Shown piece after piece: positions 17,123 to 25,802 of a DNA stretch of 64,000 nucleotides. Position 1 is the first letter of the stretch, and the number at the start of each line of letters is the position of its first letter. Below the pieces are notes generated by a model. That model worked only from the letters and a program-made list of their open reading frames with translations, did no database searches and was not told where the DNA came from. Position numbers and translations under genes: made by a program. Source of the stretch: Shimia sp040370365. GTDB taxonomy: Bacteria; Pseudomonadota; Alphaproteobacteria; Rhodobacterales; Rhodobacteraceae. Where the stretch lies: positions 62,001-126,000 of the forward strand of contig NZ_BAABWQ010000003.1 in the NCBI RefSeq assembly GCF_040370365.1, written 5' to 3'.

Positions 17123-19135
17123 TTATTCCGCCGCGATCTTTGTGTCGGAGCGCGCCTTTGCTGCGGCAGAGAGCTCTGCCATCAGTGCGCTGGCGCGCGC
17201 GATTGGGTTGGTCAGATAGAAATCAGAAACTACGGATGGGAAACGGCCCTTTTTCAAGGTCGACGCCTCCAATGGCTCCCATTCATTATCAATCACTTGA
17301 TCGATTTTTTTCAGATGGGGAACTGCTGAGACCATCGCCTGCCGTAATTGAGCCAGACTGTCATATGGCAGCGTGGAGCCAAGTTCTGCACTCAGCGCGC
17401 GCAAGATCGCCCAATTCTCTTTGGCTTGCCCGGGTGCAAACCCGGCGCGCATCGCCAATTGAGGGCGCCCTTCCGTGTTCACAAACAGACCGTTCTCTTC
17501 CGTGTAGGCGGCGGCTGGCAGGATTACGTCGGCGCGGTGTGCACCGCGATCGCCATGACTGCCTTGGTAAATCACAAATGGGCCGTCAGCCACGTCCACG
17601 TCATCTGCGCCGAGATTGAACACAACCTCTGCGTCTGCGAGGGCGGCACTCATGCCGCCTTCGGTCACGGCACCAACATCCATAGCACCAACACGTGACG
17701 CTGCGGTGTGTAGCACCAACATCTTGCCGCCCATTTTCTCGGTTGCCGCCATACACTGGCCTAGAACCGCCACACCGTCGCCGTCCTGAATGGCGCCCTG
17801 GCCGACAATCACAACAGCACCTTCAGTGGCTTTGGCGTTGCCAGCCAATTTGTTCAATGGCACGCGCCCCGGCCCTGCATGCGTGTAGTCATAGGTCAGG
17901 TCCATGTCCCGATCCCCAATGACAGTCACGTTAGCTCCTTTGGTCCAAGCCTTACGAATACGTGCGTTCAGCACCGGAGCTTCGTCACGTGGATTGGTAC
18001 CAATCAGGTAGATTTCTTTTGCGGTATCAATATCTTCAATGGTCGCATTGCCCACATATGCCGATCGGTTCCCCACAGGCAGTGGTGCGCCGTTTGTTCG
18101 ACATTCGATTGCACCGTCAAGACTTTCCACAAGCTGCTTAAGTGCGAAAACCGCCTCGGTAGGCACCAGATCACCAACCAATGCAGCCAGTTTCTTGCCC
18201 TTGATTGCGCCAGATGCAGCATCCAGAGCCTCGCCCCAAGACGCGGGCTTCAGTTTACCATCGACCCGCACGTAAGGTTGATCCAGACGCTGGCGGCGCA
18301 GCCCATCCCAGACAAAACGCGTTTTGTCCGAAATCCATTCTTCGTTCACACCATCATGATTGCGGGGCAGGATCCGCATTACTTCGCGGCCTTTGGTGTC
18401 CACGCGAATGTTGGACCCAAGAGCGTCCATCACATCAATGGTCTCGGTCTTGGTGAGCTCCCAAGGTCGGGCAGTAAAGCTGTAGGGTTTAGAGGTCAGC
18501 GCACCAACAGGGCAAAGATCGATGATATTTCCCTGCAGATTGCTATCCAGTGTTTCGTTCAGATAACTGGTGATTTCTGCATCCTCACCGCGCCCGGTCT
18601 GACCCATTTGAGTGATGCCCGCCACTTCGGTGGTGAAACGCACGCAGCGCGTACAACTGATACAGCGTGTCATAGTTGTCTCGACCAAAGGACCAAGGTC
18701 GAGATCATCTACTGCGCGTTTCGCTTCGTTGAAGCGGTTTTCGCTTATGCCATAGGCCATGGCCTGATCCTGAAGATCACATTCGCCACCCTGATCGCAA
18801 ATTGGGCAATCCAGTGGGTGGTTGATCAGCAGGAATTCCATCACGCCTTCGCGCGCTTTTTTGACCATCGGCGAGTTGGTTTTCACCACCGGCGGTTGGC
18901 CTTCGGGTCCGGGGCGCAAATCACGCACCTGCATGGCACAAGAGGCGGCAGGTTTTGGCGGGCCGCCCACAACCTCAACAAGACACATCCGGCAGTTGCC
19001 CGCAATCGACAGACGCTCGTGATAGCAAAAACGCGGAATCTCTACCCCGGCCTCTTCACAGGCTTGGATCAGGGTCATTGCGCCCTCTACCTCGACTTCT
19101 TTTTCGTCGATGATGACTTTGCGGAGGTCAGACAT
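17123..19135 (-). CDS. nuoG: NADH-quinone oxidoreductase subunit G
   Basis: The 670-residue Fe-S subunit of the NADH module. N-terminal [2Fe-2S] ligands are in CYHERLSIAGNCRMC (about 37-51) and C66-like SCAMQVRD. The His/Cys [4Fe-4S] set is in HPLDCPICDQGGECDLQDQ, a second [4Fe-4S] set is CISCTRC...CPVGALTSKP, and a molybdopterin-oxidoreductase-like domain without cofactor residues follows. The extra N7 cluster motif seen in E. coli is not evident. It begins 2 bases before the stop region of the DUF5333-like gene. Confidence 0.96.
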   Translation of the reverse strand: MSDLRKVIIDEKEVEVEGAMTLIQACEEAGVEIPRFCYHERLSIAGNCRMCLVEVVGGPPKPAASCAMQVRDLRPGPEGQPPVVKTNSPMVKKAREGVMEFLLINHPLDCPICDQGGECDLQDQAMAYGISENRFNEAKRAVDDLDLGPLVETTMTRCISCTRCVRFTTEVAGITQMGQTGRGEDAEITSYLNETLDSNLQGNIIDLCPVGALTSKPYSFTARPWELTKTETIDVMDALGSNIRVDTKGREVMRILPRNHDGVNEEWISDKTRFVWDGLRRQRLDQPYVRVDGKLKPASWGEALDAASGAIKGKKLAALVGDLVPTEAVFALKQLVESLDGAIECRTNGAPLPVGNRSAYVGNATIEDIDTAKEIYLIGTNPRDEAPVLNARIRKAWTKGANVTVIGDRDMDLTYDYTHAGPGRVPLNKLAGNAKATEGAVVIVGQGAIQDGDGVAVLGQCMAATEKMGGKMLVLHTAASRVGAMDVGAVTEGGMSAALADAEVVFNLGADDVDVADGPFVIYQGSHGDRGAHRADVILPAAAYTEENGLFVNTEGRPQLAMRAGFAPGQAKENWAILRALSAELGSTLPYDSLAQLRQAMVSAVPHLKKIDQVIDNEWEPLEASTLKKGRFPSVVSDFYLTNPIARASALMAELSAAAKARSDTKIAAE

Positions 19136-19137
19136 GC

Positions 19138-19542
19138 TTACTTCGCCCTCAAATACACGCCGATCTGGCTGTTTCGTTCGATTTCCGCGCGCCCCAGCGC
19201 GCAGAATGTTTCCGGGACGTCGTAGTCGACGCCTTTGTGTTTGAAATAGTCCTCGCCTCGGGCGCGCATCCGTGCCTTTTCGGAGTCCGATCTCATGTAG
19301 GCCTTTATCTCATCATCACTGTATCCAAGGCTTCTTGCCTTACGGATCAATCCCCACCCATCAGACAGAGCCTTAACCTGACGTGGGGCAAGGCTGTCGC
19401 AGACTTCGGAAATTTCATAAGCCACCAAAGCCCAGTACAGGGGTTCATCTATTTCTTTCACCTCACGCAGCGGTGGGTTGGCAGCAGCGGCAGCGCTCCA
19501 CGCGAAGGTGGACATAACTACAGCGGATATAAAACGTTTCAT
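19138..19542 (-). CDS. Exported DUF5333-like protein in the nuo operon
   Basis: A 134-residue protein with a Sec-type signal peptide (MKRFISAVVMSTFAWSAAAAA, cleavage probably after AAA). The mature part is helical and contains two Cys (EVCDSLAPR, TFCALGRAE) that could form a disulfide in the periplasm. It resembles the Rhodobacteraceae-restricted family DUF5333 found between nuoF and nuoG. No function is known. It sits immediately upstream of nuoG. Confidence 0.8.
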   Translation of the reverse strand: MKRFISAVVMSTFAWSAAAAANPPLREVKEIDEPLYWALVAYEISEVCDSLAPRQVKALSDGWGLIRKARSLGYSDDEIKAYMRSDSEKARMRARGEDYFKHKGVDYDVPETFCALGRAEIERNSQIGVYLRAK

Positions 19543-19645
19543 GCGCGCACTCCTTTGGCGTCAGCAAAGTCGTTCTTTGCCAAGGAGAAGAAGCACAAGC
19601 CGGCCCCTGATAGGCAATAACATCCAAAGTATGTTTGATAACCAA

Positions 19646-20029
19646 TCACGGGCGACAATATCCTTCGAGCTGAATTTTATCGTCTACAGGTATGACGCTC
19701 TCTGAGTCCGGAGCGACAACCCAATCAATTTTTGAGGTGCCATATTCTTTGATGCAATACTTGGTTGCCTCATGGGCGCCAGCCTGCCGCGCCCCTGAGA
19801 GACCTTGACCGACGCGGGAAACGGTTACAGTGAAGTGATCGCGCTCTTCTTTTGCAACCTTCTGCGATTTGGCTTTGTAGTACACGCCATCAAAGGTCTC
19901 CTTGTAGCGCTGACTACGGAAACTATCGCGAAAGCCTTCGCCGCACGCCGTGAGAGTCGATGCTGCAATAAGCACCATCGCGATACCGGCTGGCGTTTTA
20001 CGCTGGCTTTTGAGGATAGTCTTCAACAT
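19646..20029 (-). CDS. Predicted lipoprotein between nuoF and the DUF5333-like gene
   Basis: A 127-residue protein with a signal sequence and lipobox (LTAC, Cys at residue 29). The mature domain contains the segment VSRVGQGLSGARQAGAHEAT and a closing Cys pair (KYCIKEYGT, EGYCRP). I do not recognise the family. It starts 8 bases after the nuoF stop, so it is part of the operon, with a 103-base gap before the next gene. Predicted location: periplasmic face of the membrane. Confidence 0.75.
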   Translation of the reverse strand: MLKTILKSQRKTPAGIAMVLIAASTLTACGEGFRDSFRSQRYKETFDGVYYKAKSQKVAKEERDHFTVTVSRVGQGLSGARQAGAHEATKYCIKEYGTSKIDWVVAPDSESVIPVDDKIQLEGYCRP

Positions 20030-20037
20030 CTAAGTAT

Positions 20038-21336
20038 TTACTCCGCCGCCATGGCGCCCATGCGCCCAGTTTTGTTGGCTTTGATACGATCCTCGATTTC
20101 CTCGCGGAAGTTGCGGATCAGACCCTGGATCGGCCAAGCTGCCGCGTCACCAAGGGCACAAATGGTGTGGCCTTCGACCTGCTTTGTCACGTCCCAAAGC
20201 ATATCAATCTCTTCGACTTCTGCCTCTCCACGTACCAAACGATCCATAACGCGCATCATCCAGCCTGTGCCTTCGCGACAGGGCGTACATTGGCCGCAGC
20301 TTTCGTGTTTGTAGAATTTCGCCAGACGCCAGATCGCTTTGATGATGTCCGTTTGTTTGTCCATGACAATCACCGCAGCAGTGCCAAGGCCAGAGCCGAG
20401 ATCATTGCGCAAATAATCAAAATCCATGATTGCGTCGCGCATGTTTTCACCGCGCACGCATGGCACGGACGACCCGCCCGGAATGACGGCCAACAAGTTG
20501 TCCCATCCACCACGAATGCCACCACAGTGTTTTTCTATGAGTTCCTCAAAAGAGATCGACATTTCTTCTTCGACCACACAGGGGGTGTTCACATGGCCAG
20601 AAATGCCAAACAGTTTGGTGCCCGCATTGTTCGGACGCCCAAAGCCTGCGAACCATTCCCCACCGCGGCGCAGGATGGTGGGTACAACGGCAATGGATTC
20701 CACGTTGTTCACCGTGGTCGGGCAACCATAGAGGCCCGCGCCCGCAGGGAACGGCGGCTTCATACGTGGCATGCCCTTTTTGCCCTCAAGGCTTTCCAGC
20801 AACGCGGTCTCTTCGCCGCAAATATAGGCGCCTGCACCATGGTGCAGGAACAGGTCGAAATCCCAACCGGACCCCGCAGCATTTTTGCCAAGCATGCCCG
20901 CATCATAACATTCATCAATTGCGGCCTGCAGCGCTTCACGCTCGCGGATGTATTCACCACGAATATAGATGTAGCAGGTGTGTGCGTTCATCGCGAAAGA
21001 GGCAATCAACGCCCCTTCGATCAGCGTGTGCGGATCGTGGCGCATGATTTCACGGTCTTTACAGGTGCCAGGCTCGGATTCATCGGCGTTGATCACGAGG
21101 TACGCAGGGCGGCCGTCGCTTTCTTTAGGCATAAAGGACCATTTGAGGCCTGTTGGGAAGCCGGCGCCACCGCGGCCACGCAAACCAGAGGCCTTCATCG
21201 TGTCGATGATCGCATCGCGGCCCTGTTGGATAAGCTTTGCCGTGCCGTCCCAATGGCCACGCGCCTGCGCGCCTTTCAGCGTGCGGTCGTGCATACCGTA
21301 TAGGTTGGTAAAGATACGATCTTGATCTTTCAGCAT
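20038..21336 (-). CDS. nuoF: NADH-quinone oxidoreductase subunit F
   Basis: The NADH-binding subunit of complex I (432 residues) with FMN and cluster N3. The FMN/NADH glycine-rich motif is GRGGAGFPTGLKWSF (about 54-68), followed by INADESEPGTCKDREI and the [4Fe-4S] ligands CGQCTPCREG (about 352-361) with a distal Cys in TICALGDAAAWP. It follows the DUF5337-like gene by 4 bases. Confidence 0.97.
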   Translation of the reverse strand: MLKDQDRIFTNLYGMHDRTLKGAQARGHWDGTAKLIQQGRDAIIDTMKASGLRGRGGAGFPTGLKWSFMPKESDGRPAYLVINADESEPGTCKDREIMRHDPHTLIEGALIASFAMNAHTCYIYIRGEYIREREALQAAIDECYDAGMLGKNAAGSGWDFDLFLHHGAGAYICGEETALLESLEGKKGMPRMKPPFPAGAGLYGCPTTVNNVESIAVVPTILRRGGEWFAGFGRPNNAGTKLFGISGHVNTPCVVEEEMSISFEELIEKHCGGIRGGWDNLLAVIPGGSSVPCVRGENMRDAIMDFDYLRNDLGSGLGTAAVIVMDKQTDIIKAIWRLAKFYKHESCGQCTPCREGTGWMMRVMDRLVRGEAEVEEIDMLWDVTKQVEGHTICALGDAAAWPIQGLIRNFREEIEDRIKANKTGRMGAMAAE

Positions 21337-21340
21337 CTCG

Positions 21341-21568
21341 TTACCCTTTGTCTGCCTGACGCGCGCGCCAGATCTGATAGATATTGACCAATGCCCAAAT
21401 CAGCGCGGCCATTGCGGCCAGATCAAACAGCAGCGCAAAGCGCCCCGGCAATCCAGCCATCTTTCCAATCACATTGAGAGCAAGCCAGATCAGGATGGTT
21501 CCGGCGATCACCACCGATACCACGCGGCCTTTGCGGGCCATATCCTGATCAGACGTGCTCTCACTCAT
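21341..21568 (-). CDS. Small DUF5337-like membrane protein
   Basis: A 75-residue protein with two predicted transmembrane helices (VVSVVIAGTILIWLALNVIG and FALLFDLAAMAALIWALVNI) between short charged ends. It corresponds to the Rhodobacteraceae family annotated DUF5337. It is packed 3 bases after nuoE and 4 bases before nuoF, so it is part of the operon. Role unknown; membrane-arm assembly is a guess only. Confidence 0.8.
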   Translation of the reverse strand: MSESTSDQDMARKGRVVSVVIAGTILIWLALNVIGKMAGLPGRFALLFDLAAMAALIWALVNIYQIWRARQADKG

Positions 21569-21571
21569 TCA

Positions 21572-22741
21572 TCAATCCTCGTAAACGCCGCCTTTGGCGA
21601 CCTTTTTAGAGAATTCTGTTTCTTCACCGGCAGCCAGCTGCTTTGCCTGGTCGACCCAGCCATCCCGCGCAATGCGGCCTTTGAAGGATAGTTTGGTGTC
21701 CATGTCCTCAATGTCCGCAGCGCCCCAAGCAGCAATCTGAGCAAAAGTCGTCACACCATTTTCATGCAACTTCTTCTCCAGGGCCGGGCCCACACCTTTC
21801 AGTTGTTTCAGGTCATCTTTAGACGCCACTTTTGCCGCGGCTTTCTTAGCCTTGGCCGGCGCCTTAGTTTTTGTGGGCTTGGCTTTGTCTTCTGTCGGCT
21901 TGTCTTTGGGTCTGTTGTCCGACTTTGCAGGCGCGGCTTTCTTGGCCTCTTCCGCTTGCTTCACCGCTGGCTTGGGCGTTGGCGCTGGCTTTGGCGGCTG
22001 ACCTTCTGCGGCGCGACCAGCAACAACACCATCCTTACCCACCCATGGCGTCAGGATCGGCACTTCGGTGCCATCGATGCGCTTGATAGTGTCACCTAGG
22101 TCGTCTGCAAGCTGCACAGACGCGTTGTACTGTGTCTTGCCGCTGTCGTATTCTTTCAGACTGGTCAGGCCGGAAAGCGGCTCAGACGAATAACGCCCGT
22201 TTTGCGGACCAGGAGTGGGCACCTTGCCCGCTGCCATATCTTCCAGCATCTTGGCGAACCCTTCGGCGGTCAGGTCCTCGTAATAGTCCTTGCCGATCTG
22301 CGCCATGGGCGCATTGGTACAAGCGCCAAGGCACTCGACCTCTTCCCAAGAGAACTTGCCATCGGCGGAAAGCTCATGCGGCTTGGCGGCGATCTTCTCT
22401 TTGCAGACCGCGATCAGGTCTTCGGCACCACAGATCATGCAAGACGTGGTGCCGCAAATCTGAATGTGGGCCACAGCGCCCACCGGCTGCATTTGAAACA
22501 TGAAGTAAAAGGACGCCACTTCAAGCACGCGAATATAGGCCAAACCAAGCATGTCAGCCACGGTTTCAATCGCAGGCTTTGAGAGCCAGCCTTCTTGTTC
22601 CTGCGCGCGCCACAAAAGTGGGATCACAGCCGAAGCTTGACGGCCCTCAGGATACTTGGTGATTTGGGCCTCAGCCCAAGTTTGGTTTGCCTCAGTGAAA
22701 GCAAAGCTTTCTGGCTGTTCGTGATACAGACGACGGAGCAT
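21572..22741 (-). CDS. nuoE: NADH-quinone oxidoreductase subunit E with a C-terminal helix-hairpin-helix-like extension
   Basis: A thioredoxin-like [2Fe-2S] subunit (cluster N1a). Cluster ligands are in CGTTSCMICGAED and CLGACTNAP within the first ~160 residues. At 389 residues it is about twice the usual length. After the core come a linker (about 200-255), a Lys/Pro/Ala-rich tract (about 255-300) and a C-terminal module with the pattern LKQLKGVGPALEKKLHENGV followed by FAQIAAWGAADI, which resembles the helix-hairpin-helix fold seen in ribosomal or DNA-binding tails. The ATG overlaps the nuoD stop (TAATG). Confidence 0.95.
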   Translation of the reverse strand: MLRRLYHEQPESFAFTEANQTWAEAQITKYPEGRQASAVIPLLWRAQEQEGWLSKPAIETVADMLGLAYIRVLEVASFYFMFQMQPVGAVAHIQICGTTSCMICGAEDLIAVCKEKIAAKPHELSADGKFSWEEVECLGACTNAPMAQIGKDYYEDLTAEGFAKMLEDMAAGKVPTPGPQNGRYSSEPLSGLTSLKEYDSGKTQYNASVQLADDLGDTIKRIDGTEVPILTPWVGKDGVVAGRAAEGQPPKPAPTPKPAVKQAEEAKKAAPAKSDNRPKDKPTEDKAKPTKTKAPAKAKKAAAKVASKDDLKQLKGVGPALEKKLHENGVTTFAQIAAWGAADIEDMDTKLSFKGRIARDGWVDQAKQLAAGEETEFSKKVAKGGVYED

Positions 22742-23967
22742 TAACGGTCGATCTCCCCAAACACGATGTCCATGGTGCCGATGATGGCGGCGACGTCAGC
22801 AAGCTGGTGGCCCGTGGCGATGTGATCCATCGCCTGAAGGTGAAGGTAGCCCGGCGCGCGCAGTTTGGCCCGGTAAGGTTTGTTGGTGCCATCCGCCACC
22901 ATATAGACGCCAAATTCACCCTTGGGCGCCTCAACAGCGGCATAAACTTCGCCGGCTGGCACGTGGAACCCTTCGGTGTAGAGCTTGAAGTGGTGGATCA
23001 AGCTTTCCATGGAGGTTTTCATGTCGCCGCGTTTTGGCGGGGTCAGCTTGCCGCGTGACAACACATCGCCCGTGGCTTCGCGCAGCTTCACAATGGCTTG
23101 GCGCATGATCGACAGCGACTGACGCATTTCTTCCATGCGCATCAGATAGCGGTCATAGCAGTCGCCGTTTTTGCCCACGGGAATTTGGAATTCAAACTCA
23201 TTGTAGCACTCATAAGGCTGCGCGCGGCGCAGATCCCATGCCATGCCGACAGAGCGTGCCATGACGCCGGACATGGCGTAATCCAGCACATCCTGTTCCG
23301 TCACAACGCCAATATCAACGTTACGCTGCTTGAAGATCCGGTTTTCAGTCAGCAAACCGTCGATGTCTTCGAGAACCTGTGGGAATTCGATGGCCCATTC
23401 TTCGATGTCATCCACCAACTGATCAGGCAGATCTTGGTGCACACCACCGGGGCGGAAATAGGCTGCGTGCAGACGCGCGCCACAGGCCCGCTCATAAAAC
23501 ACCATCAGCTTTTCGCGTTCTTCAAAGCCCCAAAGAGGTGGGGTCAATGCGCCAACGTCCATCGCCTGTGTGGTGACGTTCATCAGGTGGTTCAAGATGC
23601 GGCCAATTTCACAGAACAGCACACGAATGAGCTGTGCGCGACGCGGCACTTCGGTGCCAGTCAGCTTTTCAATCGCCAAACACCATGCATGTTCCTGATT
23701 CATCGGCGCCACGTAATCGAGGCGGTCGAGATACGGCAGGTTTTGTAGGTAGGTGCGGCTTTCCATCAGCTTTTCGGTGCCACGGTGCAGCAGGCCCACG
23801 TGTGGGTCGCACCGCTCGACAATCTCGCCGTCCAGCTCCAGCACCAGACGCAGAACGCCGTGGGCCGCAGGGTGCTGAGGACCGAAGTTGATGTTGAAGT
23901 TGCGGATTTGTTGTTCGCCGCTCAGCGCGTCCACGCTGCCGTCGTCAAATTTGGAGCCGTCCATCAT
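22741..23967 (-). CDS. nuoD: NADH-quinone oxidoreductase subunit D
   Basis: The 49-kDa-type subunit of complex I (408 residues) lining the quinone pocket. Signatures: FGPQHPAAHGVLRLVLELDGE with the conserved His pair, HRGTEKLME, YLDRLDYVAPM and the C-terminal GTMDIVFGEIDR. It starts with two adjacent ATG codons (23967 and 23964). It overlaps nuoC by 4 bases and nuoE by 1 base. Confidence 0.97.
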   Translation of the reverse strand: MMDGSKFDDGSVDALSGEQQIRNFNINFGPQHPAAHGVLRLVLELDGEIVERCDPHVGLLHRGTEKLMESRTYLQNLPYLDRLDYVAPMNQEHAWCLAIEKLTGTEVPRRAQLIRVLFCEIGRILNHLMNVTTQAMDVGALTPPLWGFEEREKLMVFYERACGARLHAAYFRPGGVHQDLPDQLVDDIEEWAIEFPQVLEDIDGLLTENRIFKQRNVDIGVVTEQDVLDYAMSGVMARSVGMAWDLRRAQPYECYNEFEFQIPVGKNGDCYDRYLMRMEEMRQSLSIMRQAIVKLREATGDVLSRGKLTPPKRGDMKTSMESLIHHFKLYTEGFHVPAGEVYAAVEAPKGEFGVYMVADGTNKPYRAKLRAPGYLHLQAMDHIATGHQLADVAAIIGTMDIVFGEIDR

Positions 23968-24569
23968 TTCGCGTCCCCTTTCTCGTCACCTGGCAGGATA
24001 TATTCAGCCCCTTCCCACGGAGACATGAAATCAAACTGGCGGTAGTCCTGCGTCAACTGCACTGGCTCATAGACCACGCGCTTTTGCACTTCGTCGTACC
24101 GCACTTCGGTGTAGCCAGTGGTCGGGAAATCCTTGCGCAGCGGATGACCGCGGAAGCCGTAGTCTGTCAGCAAGCGGCGCAGGTCCGGGTGATCGGAGAA
24201 GATGATGCCGAACATGTCGAACACCTCGCGCTCAAACCAGTTCGCCGACGGATGCACCGGCACAATGGAAGGTACCATTTCATCTTCACGCACAGACACG
24301 CGCAAACGCACGCGGTGGTTCTGGAACATGCTGAGGAAGTGATAAACGACATCAAAGCGCTTGGACCGCGCTGGGTAGTCCACGGCGGTCACATCGATGA
24401 GTGTTGAAAAACGACAGGTCGCGTCGGTACGCAGATATTCAACAAAGGCCGCAATGTTGGCCGGGGCCACATCGATGGTCAGCTCATCGTAGGCGATTTC
24501 CCAACCGATTACACAGTCAGGGCGCTTCAGTTCGATATGGGCGCCGAGCTCTTTTAGGGCATCTGTCAT
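23964..24569 (-). CDS. nuoC: NADH-quinone oxidoreductase subunit C
   Basis: The 30-kDa-type peripheral subunit of complex I (201 residues), which helps hold the Q module together. Typical stretches are SVREDEMVPSIVPVHPSANW, FEREVFDMFGIIFSDHPDLR and RRLLTDYGFRGHPLRKDFP. It is separate from NuoD, unlike the fused NuoCD of E. coli. It overlaps nuoB and nuoD by 4 bases each. Confidence 0.97.
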   Translation of the reverse strand: MTDALKELGAHIELKRPDCVIGWEIAYDELTIDVAPANIAAFVEYLRTDATCRFSTLIDVTAVDYPARSKRFDVVYHFLSMFQNHRVRLRVSVREDEMVPSIVPVHPSANWFEREVFDMFGIIFSDHPDLRRLLTDYGFRGHPLRKDFPTTGYTEVRYDEVQKRVVYEPVQLTQDYRQFDFMSPWEGAEYILPGDEKGDAK

Positions 24570-25090
24570 CGTTCAATGGTCCCCGTGCGGCGAATTTTAC
24601 GTTGCAGCTGCAACAGACCGTACAACAGCGCTTCAGCTGTAGGTGGGCACCCAGGTACGTAAATGTCGACAGGCACAATGCGATCACAACCGCGCACAAC
24701 AGAATAACTATAGTGGTAGTAGCCGCCGCCATTGGCACAGGAGCCCATGGAGATCACATAGCGTGGCTCTGGCATCTGGTCATAAACCTTGCGCAGCGCA
24801 GGCGCCATTTTGTTGGTCAGTGTGCCTGCCACAATCATCACATCAGACTGACGTGGGGAGGCGCGAGGCGCGATCCCAAAACGTTCTGCGTCATAACGCG
24901 GCATGGAGGTGTGCATCATCTCAACCGCACAGCACGCGAGACCAAAAGTCATCCAGTGCAGAGAACCGGTGCGACCCCAGTTGATCAGGTCTTCGGCATT
25001 GGTGAGCAGGAAGCCTTTGTCCTGCAACTCGGAATTCAACGCTTGGGTGACAACTTCTTTGTCAACGCCCGCGGTGTTGGCCCCAGTCAT
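24566..25090 (-). CDS. nuoB: NADH-quinone oxidoreductase subunit B
   Basis: The PSST-type subunit (174 residues) with cluster N2, the last Fe-S centre before quinone. The four Cys ligands are visible: the adjacent pair in LACCAVEMMH, SCANGGGYYH and VPGCPPTAEALL. The ATG at 25090 overlaps the nuoA stop (TGATG), which supports this start over the in-frame upstream codons. Confidence 0.97.
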   Translation of the reverse strand: MTGANTAGVDKEVVTQALNSELQDKGFLLTNAEDLINWGRTGSLHWMTFGLACCAVEMMHTSMPRYDAERFGIAPRASPRQSDVMIVAGTLTNKMAPALRKVYDQMPEPRYVISMGSCANGGGYYHYSYSVVRGCDRIVPVDIYVPGCPPTAEALLYGLLQLQRKIRRTGTIER

Positions 25091-25455
25091 CACTCCCATT
25101 CCAGAGCTCCCTTTTTCCATTCATAGGCAAAGCCGATGGTCAGAACGGCGAGGAACACCATCATCGACCAGAAACCAACCATCGAGACATCCTTAAAGGC
25201 GACGGCCCAAGGGAACAGGAAGGCGATTTCCAGATCGAAAATGATAAACAGGATCGAGACGAGGTAGAACCGAACGTCAAATTTCATTCGCGCGTCGTCA
25301 AAAGCATTGAAACCACACTCATAGGCACTCACCTTCTCAGGGTCAGGCTTGCGGACGGCCAAAACTACGGCTGCGAGAATGAAAACCAGACCGAGGCCAA
25401 TGGCGACGGCTGCGAAGATGAGAATGGGAAAGTACTCCCGAAGCATCTCTTCCAA
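25090..25455 (-). CDS. nuoA: NADH-quinone oxidoreductase subunit A, probable TTG start
   Basis: A small membrane subunit of complex I (121 residues, three helices). Signatures: SAYECGFNAFDDARMKFDVRFYLVSILFIIFDLEIAFLFPWAV-type region with the conserved ECG and acidic residues. The first ATG (25446) would remove three residues and lie about 15 bases from the Shine-Dalgarno AAAGGAG (25462-25468). The TTG at 25455 lies 6 bases from it and restores the family N-terminus (EEMLREYFPILIF). It is the first gene of the operon. Confidence 0.93.
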   Translation of the reverse strand: MEEMLREYFPILIFAAVAIGLGLVFILAAVVLAVRKPDPEKVSAYECGFNAFDDARMKFDVRFYLVSILFIIFDLEIAFLFPWAVAFKDVSMVGFWSMMVFLAVLTIGFAYEWKKGALEWE

Positions 25456-25802
25456 AGGTAGCTCCTTTCATGCACGCCCATGCGGTGCAGTCAGATGGCT
25501 GTAAATACTCTCTGCGGGGTTTACCGCTGCCCTATGGCGGGGTCAACAATTAGCACGAGAATTGCTATAGGTGACCCTAAAGTTAACTTCGTTACTTTTC
25601 AATTACTTGCGACCACATCACGTCGATGTGCGGCAATCGGTCGGTGCCTTTTTTTGCCCCCTGCCTCTTGAAAGTCACGAATTTGGGATTTGATTCCGAG
25701 CGTCGTGCAATTCCGACAAAAATAGTCAATAAAATCGTTCAGTCACAAATATCACACAGGAGCAACAACGCTGTTCTAGATCGGCACTTGGTAAGTTCGC
25801 CC
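25456..25802 (-). promoter_or_regulatory. Intergenic region upstream of nuoA, candidate sigma-70 promoter
   Basis: This 347-base gene-free stretch precedes the nuo operon. On the minus strand TTGACC (25541-25546) and TAAACC (25518-25523) are separated by 17 bases, a fair -35/-10 pair about 60 bases before the start codon. The rest is more AT-rich than the surroundings and contains no convincing open frame, RNA or long repeat. Confidence 0.35.

Noticed and set aside
17879..19225. 448-residue frame antisense to nuoG
   Set aside because: NuoG with all its Fe-S ligands lies on the other strand; the antisense frame has no domain and no start signal.
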